Positions 25,532 to 32,872 of a stretch of 45,613 nucleotides of DNA are shown piece by piece. The notes beneath the pieces are model-generated. The model searched no databases, was not told where the DNA came from, and saw nothing but the letters and a program-made list of their open reading frames with translations. The stretch comes from Bryobacterales bacterium (GTDB lineage Bacteria > Acidobacteriota > Terriglobia > Bryobacterales > Bryobacteraceae). How positions within the stretch are numbered: position 1 is the stretch's first letter; each line of letters starts with the position of its first letter. The stretch covers positions 1-45,613 of the forward strand of contig JADLBD010000209.1 in the NCBI GenBank assembly GCA_020847975.1. Direction: 5' to 3'. Both the position numbers and the translations under genes were made by a program.

Positions 25532-26833
25532 TCAGCTCTTCGCCAGGAGTCCGCCGACGAGATTCACCAGGGTCTGTCTCTCCTGGGGCCAGCGATGCGA
25601 CAGGTATACTTGCTGGCCCCGGTAAGCGGTCTCGGTAGCCTCTTTCGGATGGGAGAAGACGTACGCCATTTGTTGGGCAAGTTCGCCCACATTCGCGGAG
25701 TCGAAGAAGAACAGAGATTCCGGAGTGAAGTAATCCTGAATGCCTGGGGTTCTGGGCGCAATCACCGGTTTCCCCAATGCGAGGTACTCGAAAATTCGGG
25801 TCGGTGTATTGATATCCGTAAACGCGTTCCGCTGGTTGGGAATGACGCCCACGTCGCATCCATCGATTTCTCGAACCAACTGTTCCAGGCTCTTCGGACC
25901 GAGATAATGCACGCAGTCCTGCATGTTGTTTGCGAGAACCTGTTCCATCACTTGCTCGAGAAAAGGCGTGCTGTGGCCATAAACCCTCAGTTCCGCGCTG
26001 GGAACAGTATGCCGTATCTTTGCCAGCGCCGCTACCGCCAGATCCAGCCCATTCCGCTCTACCAGGGACCCGTGGTACATAATGACAAAACGCTTTGCGG
26101 AAGCCTCACTCGCGGACGGCAGTTCGCACGGTGGACGGAATGGGAAAATCTCTTCGTCGGGAGAGTTCATCACAACGCCGATCTTCTCGGGCCGGCAGCT
26201 TCGCGAGGCAAAGATCCGCTTGCAGGCTACATTAACCGTGAGCACGAAGTGCGCACGTGCCATACTCCACTTCTCGAGCCAGCGGATCAGGCGAACGCTG
26301 AAGCTATTGGCATCGAGACCGAAGATCGTGGTCATCAGTTCCGGCATGGGGTCATGAAGATCCAGGATTACTTTTGCTCCCAGCAGCTTCGGAACCAGCG
26401 AACTCAGCACCAGGATGTCCGGCATGTTGTGGATGTAGACCAGATCATACCGGCGCCGGAGGGAACGCAAGGCAAGGATGACAGCGGAAACAAGAATGAA
26501 CGCCGAATAGTTGTATGCGTAGGCGAACGCCCCGCCCCGCTGGTGCTTGATGGGAGCGCGATAAATGTCGAGATCCCCCTTCACCTCTCGTTTCGGATAC
26601 TTCTCGTCCGCCAGACAAATCAGGTCTACCGTCATTCCTTCTTTGAGCAGGGCGTCCGCGGCCCGGCGGGGCCGTGGATCGAAGGGGTACGAGGAGAACA
26701 CGACCATCGCCACACGCTTCCCATGGAGATGGGTGGAGGTTGGCACGGTCGTCGATTGCGTATGGGAGGCTTGACGGACTCCCAGATCCGTACGCTGGGT
26801 AGCGACCACACGATCTGTGGTTGGACGAAACAT
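25532..26833 (-). CDS. family 4 glycosyltransferase
   Basis: A 433-residue GT-B retaining enzyme. The fold-type motif VVFSSYPFDPRPRRAADAL starts near residue 44, so the first 40 residues (Thr/Ser/Arg-rich) may be an extension or an over-long start. LDLHDPMPEL and VMNSPDEEIF mark the N domain. The C domain has MYHGSLVERNGLDLAVAAL and the donor-binding NTPTRIFEYLALGKPVIAP. It belongs to the WbuB/WcaI-like subgroup by appearance. It lies 60 bases after the WbpA-like gene and eight bases before the deacetylase. A chance copy of GGCGGTAG in its coding sequence (26032-26039, minus) lacks the T needed for a full ops match. Confidence 0.88.
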   Translation of the reverse strand: MFRPTTDRVVATQRTDLGVRQASHTQSTTVPTSTHLHGKRVAMVVFSSYPFDPRPRRAADALLKEGMTVDLICLADEKYPKREVKGDLDIYRAPIKHQRGGAFAYAYNYSAFILVSAVILALRSLRRRYDLVYIHNMPDILVLSSLVPKLLGAKVILDLHDPMPELMTTIFGLDANSFSVRLIRWLEKWSMARAHFVLTVNVACKRIFASRSCRPEKIGVVMNSPDEEIFPFRPPCELPSASEASAKRFVIMYHGSLVERNGLDLAVAALAKIRHTVPSAELRVYGHSTPFLEQVMEQVLANNMQDCVHYLGPKSLEQLVREIDGCDVGVIPNQRNAFTDINTPTRIFEYLALGKPVIAPRTPGIQDYFTPESLFFFDSANVGELAQQMAYVFSHPKEATETAYRGQQVYLSHRWPQERQTLVNLVGGLLAKS

Positions 26834-26893
26834 GTTCGAAATTCGTACTGGCGCGATAAGTGAGTCGACTGCAGGTAGGCAGTCCCTGCCTGC

Positions 26894-27643
26894 TTACGCC
26901 ACAGCCACTACGTCTGCAATGCGGGCTTCCCGCTCGATCTTCATCCTGTTGGAAGCCTGAATTGCCTCGAGAATCAGGGAATGATCGTACTTCTTTAGAA
27001 TCTCGATGTTGGGCATCACGCAATGGCCGCCGATGACTCCCGGGAAGTACTTAACGGGAGGAAAAAACATGATCTCATCGTAGAACGACACAACCTCATC
27101 GTAATCCGCTCCGGTTCGGTCACAGTATCGCTCCACTTCCTGCGCCCAGGCGATCATCACCCCAAAGTAGGTGGTTTCCGTGAGTTTTGCCAGTTCACTG
27201 GCCTCGGGCGACGAGAGCACCTTCGTTTTCAAGCCCGCAGATTCAAAGTGTCTGGCGGCCTTCTGACCCGCGACGGGATCCATTGCGCCCACAAACTTGG
27301 TATAGACGTGGAGGTCTTGGAGCATCCGAACGTGCTTGCCGCGCACCGGGCTATTCACTACCGCGGCGCCCGTTCTTTCAGCGATCGCGCGCGTTGTTCC
27401 GATTCCCACCGTGCTGTCGATGATCGTCAATGCCGGCCGGAAGAGCTGGATGTACCGGGCAGTCTCCCCAAGGAAGTCCTTGATCTGGTAAGGGTAGCAG
27501 ACGTGCATGATATCGACGTCCGCGGGTGGCTCGACGGGGGCGATGTCCACACCAACTGTGTCATGGTGTTTTGAAATGAGGTCGAAAAGGGGTTTCCCTA
27601 CTTCTCCCAGTCCAACGACAACAACCTTATTTGTGGTTTTCAT
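26894..27643 (-). CDS. short WbpA-like nucleotide-sugar dehydrogenase
   Basis: A 249-residue protein resembling the first two domains of UDP-sugar 6-dehydrogenases. The Rossmann motif GLGEVG is at 11-16, a conserved Lys at about 153 (SELAKLTETTYF) and the catalytic-Cys segment GGHC at 205-208. Full-length enzymes (WbpA, about 430 residues) carry a third UDP-binding domain that is absent here, and the protein ends soon after the Cys. The gene overlaps the acetyltransferase stop by 17 bases, so the end is not a window artefact. In the WbpA-B-E-D pathway this step makes UDP-GlcNAcA. Either the substrate differs, the missing domain is supplied by another protein, or the gene is a functional minimal form seen in some surface-polysaccharide loci. 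Confidence 0.78.
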   Translation of the reverse strand: MKTTNKVVVVGLGEVGKPLFDLISKHHDTVGVDIAPVEPPADVDIMHVCYPYQIKDFLGETARYIQLFRPALTIIDSTVGIGTTRAIAERTGAAVVNSPVRGKHVRMLQDLHVYTKFVGAMDPVAGQKAARHFESAGLKTKVLSSPEASELAKLTETTYFGVMIAWAQEVERYCDRTGADYDEVVSFYDEIMFFPPVKYFPGVIGGHCVMPNIEILKKYDHSLILEAIQASNRMKIEREARIADVVAVA

Positions 27644-28139
27644 AGGCCTCAGATTTCCTTACTGCATGTGTATCTCGTAACACTCGCGCCGGATTTCCCG
27701 CCACAATCGCGTCCGCCGGCACATCCTTAGTCACCACACTCCCCGCCCCCACAATCGCCCGCTCCCCAATGGTCACGTTCGCCAGGATCGTCACGCCGGA
27801 GCCAACCGAAGCGCCCTTCTTCACCAGCGTCGGCTCTACTTTCCAATCGGCTTCCGTCTGCAACTGGCCGTCCGCCACAGTGGCGCGGGGATAGGTGTCG
27901 TTGATGAACGTCACCCCATGTCCGATGAAGACGTTGTCTTCAATCGTGACCCCTTCACAGATGAACGTATGGCTCGAGATCTTGCAGTTCTTCCCCACCT
28001 TGGCGTTCTTCTGGATCTCCACAAACGCCCCAATCTTGGTCTGGTCGCCGACTTCGCAACCGTAGAGGTTGATGAAACGCGACAGCTTCACGTTCTCTCC
28101 GAGCTTTACGTCGGGAGTAATGCAGACGAATTCGTTCAT
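27627..28139 (-). CDS. WbpD-like N-acetyltransferase (left-handed beta-helix)
   Basis: A 170-residue hexapeptide-repeat acetyltransferase. Repeats of the [LIV]-G-x4 type run from residue 9 to about 145 (LGENVKL, VGDQTKIGAF, VGKNCKI, IGERAIVGAGSVVTKDVP). A loop containing NDTYPRATVADG interrupts the helix. The end AGNPARVLR is the usual C-terminal capping segment. The ATG at 28139 lies five bases after the sugar-transferase stop; the longer frame to 28346 runs inside that gene. WbpD acetylates the 3-amino group of UDP-2-acetamido-3-amino-uronate, and the WbpB- and WbpE-like genes nearby support that role. Other O-acetyl or N-acetyl acceptors are possible. Confidence 0.87.
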   Translation of the reverse strand: MNEFVCITPDVKLGENVKLSRFINLYGCEVGDQTKIGAFVEIQKNAKVGKNCKISSHTFICEGVTIEDNVFIGHGVTFINDTYPRATVADGQLQTEADWKVEPTLVKKGASVGSGVTILANVTIGERAIVGAGSVVTKDVPADAIVAGNPARVLRDTHAVRKSEAYENHK

Positions 28140-28144
28140 ATCGT

Positions 28145-29305
28145 TTAGTAGGCGCCGGAGACAACCGCGCGCGGCGTCTTCAGCAGGATCCTGATGTCCA
28201 TCCACACCGACCACGTGTTGGCGTAGCGCAAATCCAGCCGCACCATGTCGTCGAACTTCACCCGGCTGCGTCCCTCCACCTGCCACAGGCCCGTGATCCC
28301 CGGCTTTACCGACAGAAGCCGCCGCTTGTGCCAGGTGCTGTAGCATTCAAACTCATACGGCACGGGCGGCCGCGGGCCCACCAGGGACATCTCCCCTGTG
28401 AGTACATTGAGGAACTGCGGCAGCTCGTCCAGGCTCGTCCGGCGCAGAAAACTCCCGAGAGGCGTAATGCGCGGGTCTTTCGCCAGCTTGTACACCGCCT
28501 TCCCGTCGCCCGTTGCTTCCGCTTGCGCTTTCCCCGCGATCAGGCGCGTCACGTACTCTCTGTGAATCGCCGAGTCGTTCCCCGTCTTCATCGAGCGGAA
28601 CTTCAGGAACGTGAAGGTCTTGCCGTACTGCCCGACGCGCTCCTGGCGGTAGAACACCGGCCCCTTCGAGGTCAGCTTCACCGCCGCGGCAATCAGCAGG
28701 AAGAGCGGAGAGCCGATTGTCAGGGCGCAAAGGCTGCCCGTAATGTCCAACGCCCGCTTCAGCACGTGCGAGCCTTTCCTGCGGTCCATCTCCTGGCTCA
28801 GGTCCGGATGCAGCGCCAGATCCGCCGGCCCCTTGGGGCCTCCCTTCAGGGAATCCTCCGGGAAGACATGGCAGGAGAGCCGGATCTCCCTCGCCTTCTC
28901 CACCCCCAGACTCTCCTCCAGCGTCTCCGCCACCCGGTTGAGCAGGACATCGGATACCGCTCGGGCCTCCCCCTCGATCTCGGTGAAGATGACGCTCAGA
29001 ACGAAACCGTCCTTGTACCAGCCTTTGATGTCCGTCTCTCTGGTAGAATGGGATAAGATGTGCAGGACTTTGTTCAAGACCTGCTCTTCCCTGCCCGCCT
29101 TCAGTAAGGTATCCGACTCCAGCAGCATGAGCACGAAACGCCGCGACGAGCGTTCCGTCCGCTTCCGCTCGATGCACAGCATTCTGGTAAACGCCGCTTC
29201 ACTGAGAAACTCGTGGCTCGAGTGGCCATCGGGGGCGATAACGGTCGCGAGAGAAGTTCGGCTGCGTGTGTTTGCGGCGAGAATGTCTGAGAGCGGCTGA
29301 CTCAT
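28145..29305 (-). CDS. undecaprenyl-phosphate sugar-phosphate transferase with N-terminal GGDEF-like domain
   Basis: A 386-residue initiating transferase. It starts at the ATG at 29305, eight bases after GGAG; the frame continues to 29437 through the leader. Residues about 36-150 look like a degenerate GGDEF domain: a hydrophobic core with ERSSRRFVLMLLES, then TDIKGWYKDGFVLSVIF, where GWYKDG (95-100) replaces GG[DE]EF, so it should not make c-di-GMP. A membrane helix lies at about 188-210. The catalytic PssY/WbaP-type domain then has KFRSM (235-239), SLDELPQ (291-297) and LVGPRPP (308-314). It transfers a sugar 1-phosphate to undecaprenyl phosphate, starting the repeat unit. Its leader carries an ops-like element. 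Confidence 0.9.
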   Translation of the reverse strand: MSQPLSDILAANTRSRTSLATVIAPDGHSSHEFLSEAAFTRMLCIERKRTERSSRRFVLMLLESDTLLKAGREEQVLNKVLHILSHSTRETDIKGWYKDGFVLSVIFTEIEGEARAVSDVLLNRVAETLEESLGVEKAREIRLSCHVFPEDSLKGGPKGPADLALHPDLSQEMDRRKGSHVLKRALDITGSLCALTIGSPLFLLIAAAVKLTSKGPVFYRQERVGQYGKTFTFLKFRSMKTGNDSAIHREYVTRLIAGKAQAEATGDGKAVYKLAKDPRITPLGSFLRRTSLDELPQFLNVLTGEMSLVGPRPPVPYEFECYSTWHKRRLLSVKPGITGLWQVEGRSRVKFDDMVRLDLRYANTWSVWMDIRILLKTPRAVVSGAY

Positions 29306-29578
29306 ATCTACTTCTCCACCTCGGCGGGTACGAGGTCTGCCGAGGTAAGCTACCGCCCTTTCGGTCCCAGTCAGAAGTAATCTTCTGGGCCGACGGGGAG
29401 ATCGGCTTTGCCGGATAGAGTGCAGTTCGAGGTCCAAACCGCTGTTGCCCTACTAGGTGACTTGGAATCAACAACATGGCTGCCCATGCAACTGTTGGGA
29501 CAGAGTCGCGCCGGAAACACGTTTTCAGACTTGCTCCCAAATTCTGAGAACATTTGTGAGACGAAAAACGAAAAACGA
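29306..29578 (-). promoter_or_regulatory. structured leader of the sugar-transferase operon
   Basis: This 273-base leader lies between the terminator of the upstream unit and the sugar-transferase ATG. Read on the minus strand it holds, in order: a CAGAAG/CTTCTG hairpin (29372-29387), a CCGAAAGG GNRA-type hairpin (29357-29364), the ops-like GGCGGTAGCTT (29347-29357), an 8-bp stem ACCTCGGC/GCCGAGGT (29318-29346) and the GGAG ribosome site. I could not pick a confident promoter; one must lie in the distal half. No known riboswitch is claimed. Confidence 0.55.
29347..29357 (-). promoter_or_regulatory. ops-like element (RfaH/NusG-paralogue recruitment site)
   Basis: The minus strand reads GGCGGTAGCTT, matching the Escherichia coli ops core GGCGGTAG-N-N-T at every fixed position, including the GCGGTAGC that forms the DNA hairpin bound by RfaH. 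It sits 42 bases before the ATG, downstream of a hairpin. A NusG paralogue is encoded 3 kb upstream. I found four other GGCGGTAG copies in the window; all are in coding sequence and none has the T at position 11. Confidence 0.65.
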
Positions 29579-29606
29579 AGCCGGGAAACGAACCTGATTC
29601 CCGGCT
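29561..29606 (-). terminator. intrinsic terminator after the WbpE-like gene
   Basis: Read on the minus strand, AGCCGGGAA (29606-29598) pairs perfectly with TTCCCGGCT (29587-29579) around a 10-base loop. It is followed by TTCGTTTTTCGTTTTTCG. The stem begins 17 bases after the aminotransferase stop. It is a strong candidate for the end of the transcript coming from the export genes and separates it from the ops-led operon. Confidence 0.75.
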
Positions 29607-29622
29607 CCGAAGTTGTAACATG

Positions 29623-30732
29623 CTACACACACACCGTGTTGAAATTGGCCACCGCCTGGCCTACCGCCCGGATCTGCTCCTCGGTCATTTCGGGGAACAT
29701 CGGCAGCGAAACCTCCTGTGCGGCCACGTGCTCAGATACGGGAAACGAACCTGAGCCGTACCCTAAATCGGCATGCGCCGGCATCAGGTGGACCGGAATC
29801 GGGTAGTGGATCCCCGTCTGCACCCCCTGCGAGTTCAGCGAGTCCATGAACTCCTGCCGCCGCGGGGTAAGCACCGCATACACGTGGTAAACGTGGCGGT
29901 TGCCGGGCATTTGGGTGGGTAAGGTCAGTCCGCTTTCAGCGAGGGCACTACGGTAGGCGGTGGCATGGGCGCGGCGTGTTTCGGTCCACGCCTCCAGGTA
30001 CCGCAGCTTCACCCGGAGCACGGCGCCCTGAACGCCCTCCATCCGGTAGTTATACCCCTTGAGCAGGTGATGGTACTTCTTCTCCGCCCCCCAATCCCGC
30101 AGCATCCGGATCGTCCGGGTGAACTCGGGAGAGTTGGTCGTCACCAGGCCGCCTTCACCATAGGCGCCCAGATTTTTACCCGGGTAAAAACTGAAGCAGC
30201 CCAAGTCGCCCATCGAGCCGCAGCGGCGGCCCTTGTACTCCGCCCCATGCGCCTGGGCGGCGTCCTCGATCACCAACAACCCGCGCCGCCGGGCAATTTC
30301 GAGAATCGGGTCCATATCCGCCGGATTGCCATAGAGATGCACCGGCAGGATGGCCTTCGTCTTGGGCGTGATCGCCGCCTCGATCTTCGCCGGATCCATG
30401 GTGTACGTCACCGGGTCCACGTCCACGAACACCGGCTTGGCTCCCGTGTACTCCACGGCAGCCACCGTCGCCACAAAGGTGCAGGGAACGGTGATCACTT
30501 CGTCGCCCGGGCCGACACCGGCGGCAAGGAGGGCAAGATGCAAAGCGCTGGTTCCGCTGTTGACGGCGATCCCGTATTTGGCGCCGCTGAAGGCCGCAAA
30601 CTCCTCTTCGAAGGCCGCTACCTCCTTGCCGAGGACGAACTGGGTGGACTCGAAGACATTCGAAACCGCCGCGAGGATCTCGTCTTTGATCCCCAGATAC
30701 TGTTGTTTCAAATCAAGAAAGGGAACATTCAT
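29623..30732 (-). CDS. DegT/DnrJ/EryC1-family sugar aminotransferase, WbpE-like
   Basis: A 369-residue PLP-dependent aminotransferase. NSGTSALHLAL (58-68) binds the PLP phosphate and EDAAQAHGA (156-164) holds the Asp that contacts the pyridine nitrogen. FSFYPGKNLGAYGEGG (from about 180) carries the Schiff-base Lys186. AAGGAG lies nine bases before the ATG. It follows the Gfo/Idh/MocA dehydrogenase by 14 bases, the same pairing as WbpB-WbpE, which converts UDP-GlcNAcA to its 3-amino derivative. The acetyltransferase at 27627-28139 would complete UDP-2,3-diacetamido-2,3-dideoxy-glucuronate. Other 3- or 4-amino sugars are possible from the family alone. Confidence 0.9.
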   Translation of the reverse strand: MNVPFLDLKQQYLGIKDEILAAVSNVFESTQFVLGKEVAAFEEEFAAFSGAKYGIAVNSGTSALHLALLAAGVGPGDEVITVPCTFVATVAAVEYTGAKPVFVDVDPVTYTMDPAKIEAAITPKTKAILPVHLYGNPADMDPILEIARRRGLLVIEDAAQAHGAEYKGRRCGSMGDLGCFSFYPGKNLGAYGEGGLVTTNSPEFTRTIRMLRDWGAEKKYHHLLKGYNYRMEGVQGAVLRVKLRYLEAWTETRRAHATAYRSALAESGLTLPTQMPGNRHVYHVYAVLTPRRQEFMDSLNSQGVQTGIHYPIPVHLMPAHADLGYGSGSFPVSEHVAAQEVSLPMFPEMTEEQIRAVGQAVANFNTVCV

Positions 30733-30746
30733 ATGAGTTCGTCTCC

Positions 30747-31778
30747 TTAAGCCACCGCCAGGTCCTGGGCCTTCAACTGCACGGCCCGTCCCTGTTGCTT
30801 CATCGACTTCGTCGCCGCCTCGAGAACACTCACCACCCGCAGGCCGGCGTGGCCGTCCGTAATGGGGGCCTTGCCGGTGTTGATGCAGTCGGCAAAGTGC
30901 TGCGCCTCGATCCGCAGGGCCTCGGTCACGTCGATCTGTGGCGAGTAGATGTCGCCGGAGCGGTAGCTGACCAGCAGCTTGTAGCGGGATTCGTCGCCGT
31001 TCTTCACGGTGACTCCCTTGTCATAAACCTTGATCTTCTCGCTGCTCTCGATGTCGTCGTAAACAATCATCTGCTTACTGCCCCCGATTAGGGTGCGGCG
31101 GATCTTCACCGGCGAGAGCCAGTTCACGTTCAGATGAGCAATCAGCGAATTTTCGTAAAACACCGTCACGTACGCGATATTCTCGGCCGCTCCGCTCACA
31201 TGGCCGACGCCGGTGGCGGACACAGCTACAGGGGAGGAAGGCAGGATGTAATCCATGATCGACAGATCGTGAACCGCCAGGTCCCAGATGACATCGACGT
31301 CGGACTGGAATAGACCCAGGTTCACTCGCGTGGAGTCGTAGTAGTAGATGTCGCCCAGCGAGCCTTTGTCGATCAATTCGCGGATCTTGCGGACAGCGCC
31401 GGTATAGACGAAGGTGTGGTCCACCATCAGGATGAGCTTCCGCCGCTCGGCCTCGTCAATCAGCCGCAAGGCCTCTTCGGAAGTCGTCGTCATCGGCTTC
31501 TCGACCAGTACGTGCTTGCCCGACTGCAACGCCTGAAGCGCCAGGGGGAAGTGAGTGGACACAGGCGTGGAGATGGCCACTGCGTCAATGTTCGGGTGGT
31601 TGAGGATTTCCTCGAAATCCGTCGTGACCTCCACCCCGGGATACCGGCGCTGAACCAGGTCCAGCCGGTCTTGCTTCAGGTCGGAAACCATCACCACCCG
31701 GGTGTCGGGTGATTCCACAAAGTTGCGGACCAGGTTAGGTCCCCAATAGCCGTATCCGATGACTCCAATGCGAATCAA
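30747..31778 (-). CDS. Gfo/Idh/MocA-family dehydrogenase, WbpB/WlbA-like
   Basis: A 343-residue NAD-dependent oxidoreductase. The Rossmann motif GYGYWG is at 8-13, EKP at 93-95 and DLAVHDLSIMDY in the substrate domain contains the conserved catalytic His. The start is a TTG at 31778, supported by AGGAGG about seven bases upstream, the best ribosome site in the area. WbpB/WlbA oxidises C3 of UDP-GlcNAcA, and the WbpE-like aminotransferase begins right after it. This supports a 2,3-diamino-uronate pathway. It heads a short unit that ends at the terminator near 29.6 kb, although readthrough from the regulator genes is possible. Confidence 0.88.
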   Translation of the reverse strand: MIRIGVIGYGYWGPNLVRNFVESPDTRVVMVSDLKQDRLDLVQRRYPGVEVTTDFEEILNHPNIDAVAISTPVSTHFPLALQALQSGKHVLVEKPMTTTSEEALRLIDEAERRKLILMVDHTFVYTGAVRKIRELIDKGSLGDIYYYDSTRVNLGLFQSDVDVIWDLAVHDLSIMDYILPSSPVAVSATGVGHVSGAAENIAYVTVFYENSLIAHLNVNWLSPVKIRRTLIGGSKQMIVYDDIESSEKIKVYDKGVTVKNGDESRYKLLVSYRSGDIYSPQIDVTEALRIEAQHFADCINTGKAPITDGHAGLRVVSVLEAATKSMKQQGRAVQLKAQDLAVA

Positions 31779-31952
31779 ATCGCACCTCCTAATACAACTT
31801 GCTTTTACTAATGCGGAGAGTACACGCGCCAGTTAGTAGCAGGCACGTCACAGGCCAAACGGATTGGCGTCGCCGGAGTACCAATATGCTGGCAAAACAA
31901 TAAGAAGAAAGGAAAATAATTGTGAAAGCGCGGCGGAAAACAGCCACGTACA
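31779..31952. other. 174-base intergenic region
   Basis: Between the XRE regulator and the WbpB-like gene. It is AT-richer than its neighbours in the middle (around 31895-31925) and is a likely place for a minus-strand promoter. I could not assign -35/-10 boxes with confidence and see no terminator. Confidence 0.3.
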
Positions 31953-32183
31953 CTATGCGCGCGTGGGACCGTTCAGATCAGGTTTCGGCGTCACAATCGA
32001 CTCGAATAGCCACTCTTCATCCTGCTGTAGAATGACAGCGATTTTGCCCCGCAGCTCCGGACTGGCCGACCGGTAGCCGTTGATGACCTTGCTCAGCATC
32101 GTTTCGTCCATTCCCAGTAGTTGAGCCAAGCGGTTCTGCCGGATGCCGGCGCGCCAAAGTTGTAGCTTGAGATTGGGATACAC
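31953..32183 (-). CDS. small XRE-family helix-turn-helix regulator
   Basis: A 76-residue DNA-binding protein consisting almost only of one Cro/C1-type HTH. Residues about 4-58 cover KLQLWRAGIRQNRLAQLLGM (helices 1-2) and DETMLSKVINGYRSASPELR (recognition helix and beyond). The start is GTG at 32183 with GGGAGG eight bases upstream. It lies 17 bases after the NusG-paralogue stop, so the two are probably co-expressed. It is a candidate local repressor or activator of the EPS locus; its operator is unknown. Such short HTH proteins also occur as antitoxins, but no toxin partner is present. Confidence 0.75.
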   Translation of the reverse strand: MYPNLKLQLWRAGIRQNRLAQLLGMDETMLSKVINGYRSASPELRGKIAVILQQDEEWLFESIVTPKPDLNGPTRA

Positions 32184-32200
32184 GTTCGGACCTCCCGTTG

Positions 32201-32782
32201 TTAGCCGGCGACGGGCAACGGCAAAGCCGCCGCGCGGATCACCTCGACATCGCGAATATCAACTTCCGTGGACACGGAACGGGACAGTAGTTCCACGGAT
32301 AATACCAGGCGCGCCTGGTTCTTGATGCGCACCAGCAGCCCCTCCAGATCTTTCAGCGGACCACGCCGGATGCGCACCCAGGAGCCCTCGCGCAGCAGCG
32401 GATGAGTCAGCAGCGGGGCATTGACTTGCAGCAGGCGCTGGATTGCGGCGATCTCTGTTTCGGGGACGGGTTCGATGGAGCCTCCGCATCCCAGGATGCT
32501 TACTGTGCCCGTTGTGCGCAGAACCGTCATGCGGAGTGCGGGCGTATCCAACAAGCGGGTGAAGACGTAACCGGGAAAGATCGGCACATCAATCACTTTC
32601 CTGCGGTCCTTCCATTGATGCACTTCCGTCACCGCGGGCAGGTAGGTTTCGAGGCCCTTCGACGCGAGTTCCACGGCCACCCGCTTCTCAAAATTGGAAC
32701 GAACATGTACCGCGTACCAGGAAGAACACTCGCCAGGGGGAATGATCACTCTTGCGGGTGCATAACTCAGAAGTTCAGACAT
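32201..32782 (-). CDS. NusG paralogue, RfaH/UpxY-type transcription antiterminator
   Basis: A 193-residue protein with an NGN domain (about 21-115: SSWYAVHVRSNFEKRVAVEL, then VPIFPGYVFTR) and a C-terminal KOW domain (about 131-178: EGSWVRIRRGPLKDLEGLL). The start at 32782 is favoured by AAGGG; the frame runs on to 32836. Unlike housekeeping NusG it lies within an EPS locus, away from secE and ribosomal protein genes. RfaH, UpxY and LoaP relatives load on RNA polymerase at leader signals to let it read through long surface-polysaccharide operons. The ops-like site at 29347-29357 is the obvious target. The protein may also control the export genes that precede it. Confidence 0.85.
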   Translation of the reverse strand: MSELLSYAPARVIIPPGECSSWYAVHVRSNFEKRVAVELASKGLETYLPAVTEVHQWKDRRKVIDVPIFPGYVFTRLLDTPALRMTVLRTTGTVSILGCGGSIEPVPETEIAAIQRLLQVNAPLLTHPLLREGSWVRIRRGPLKDLEGLLVRIKNQARLVLSVELLSRSVSTEVDIRDVEVIRAAALPLPVAG

Positions 32783-32872
32783 AGCTTCGCCCTTTCGCTT
32801 ACAGCGCCTCGTTCCAAAAATTAAGAAACCATCCAATCATTTGCGTCCGCTCTTACGGCCGCGGCCAACCGC

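Noticed and set aside
25524..25859. N-terminal extension of the deacetylase frame
   Set aside because: It lies inside the GT4 gene on the same strand. Its translation is Arg/Pro/Gly-rich and lacks structure; the ATG at 25523 follows the GT4 stop closely.
25529..26863. Long plus-strand frame (444 codons) opposite the GT4 gene
   Set aside because: It is the antisense shadow of the GT4; the minus-strand protein has clear fold motifs, while the plus-strand translation has none.
28140..28346. N-terminal extension of the acetyltransferase frame
   Set aside because: It runs inside the end of the sugar-transferase gene, and the hexapeptide fold starts right after the ATG at 28139.
29306..29450. Possible c-di-GMP-I (GEMM) riboswitch in the sugar-transferase leader
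   Set aside because: GCAAAGCC and a GAAA-loop hairpin are present, but their order and the missing partner strands do not fit the GEMM consensus. The ops match explains the conserved-looking part better. A covariance-model scan would decide.
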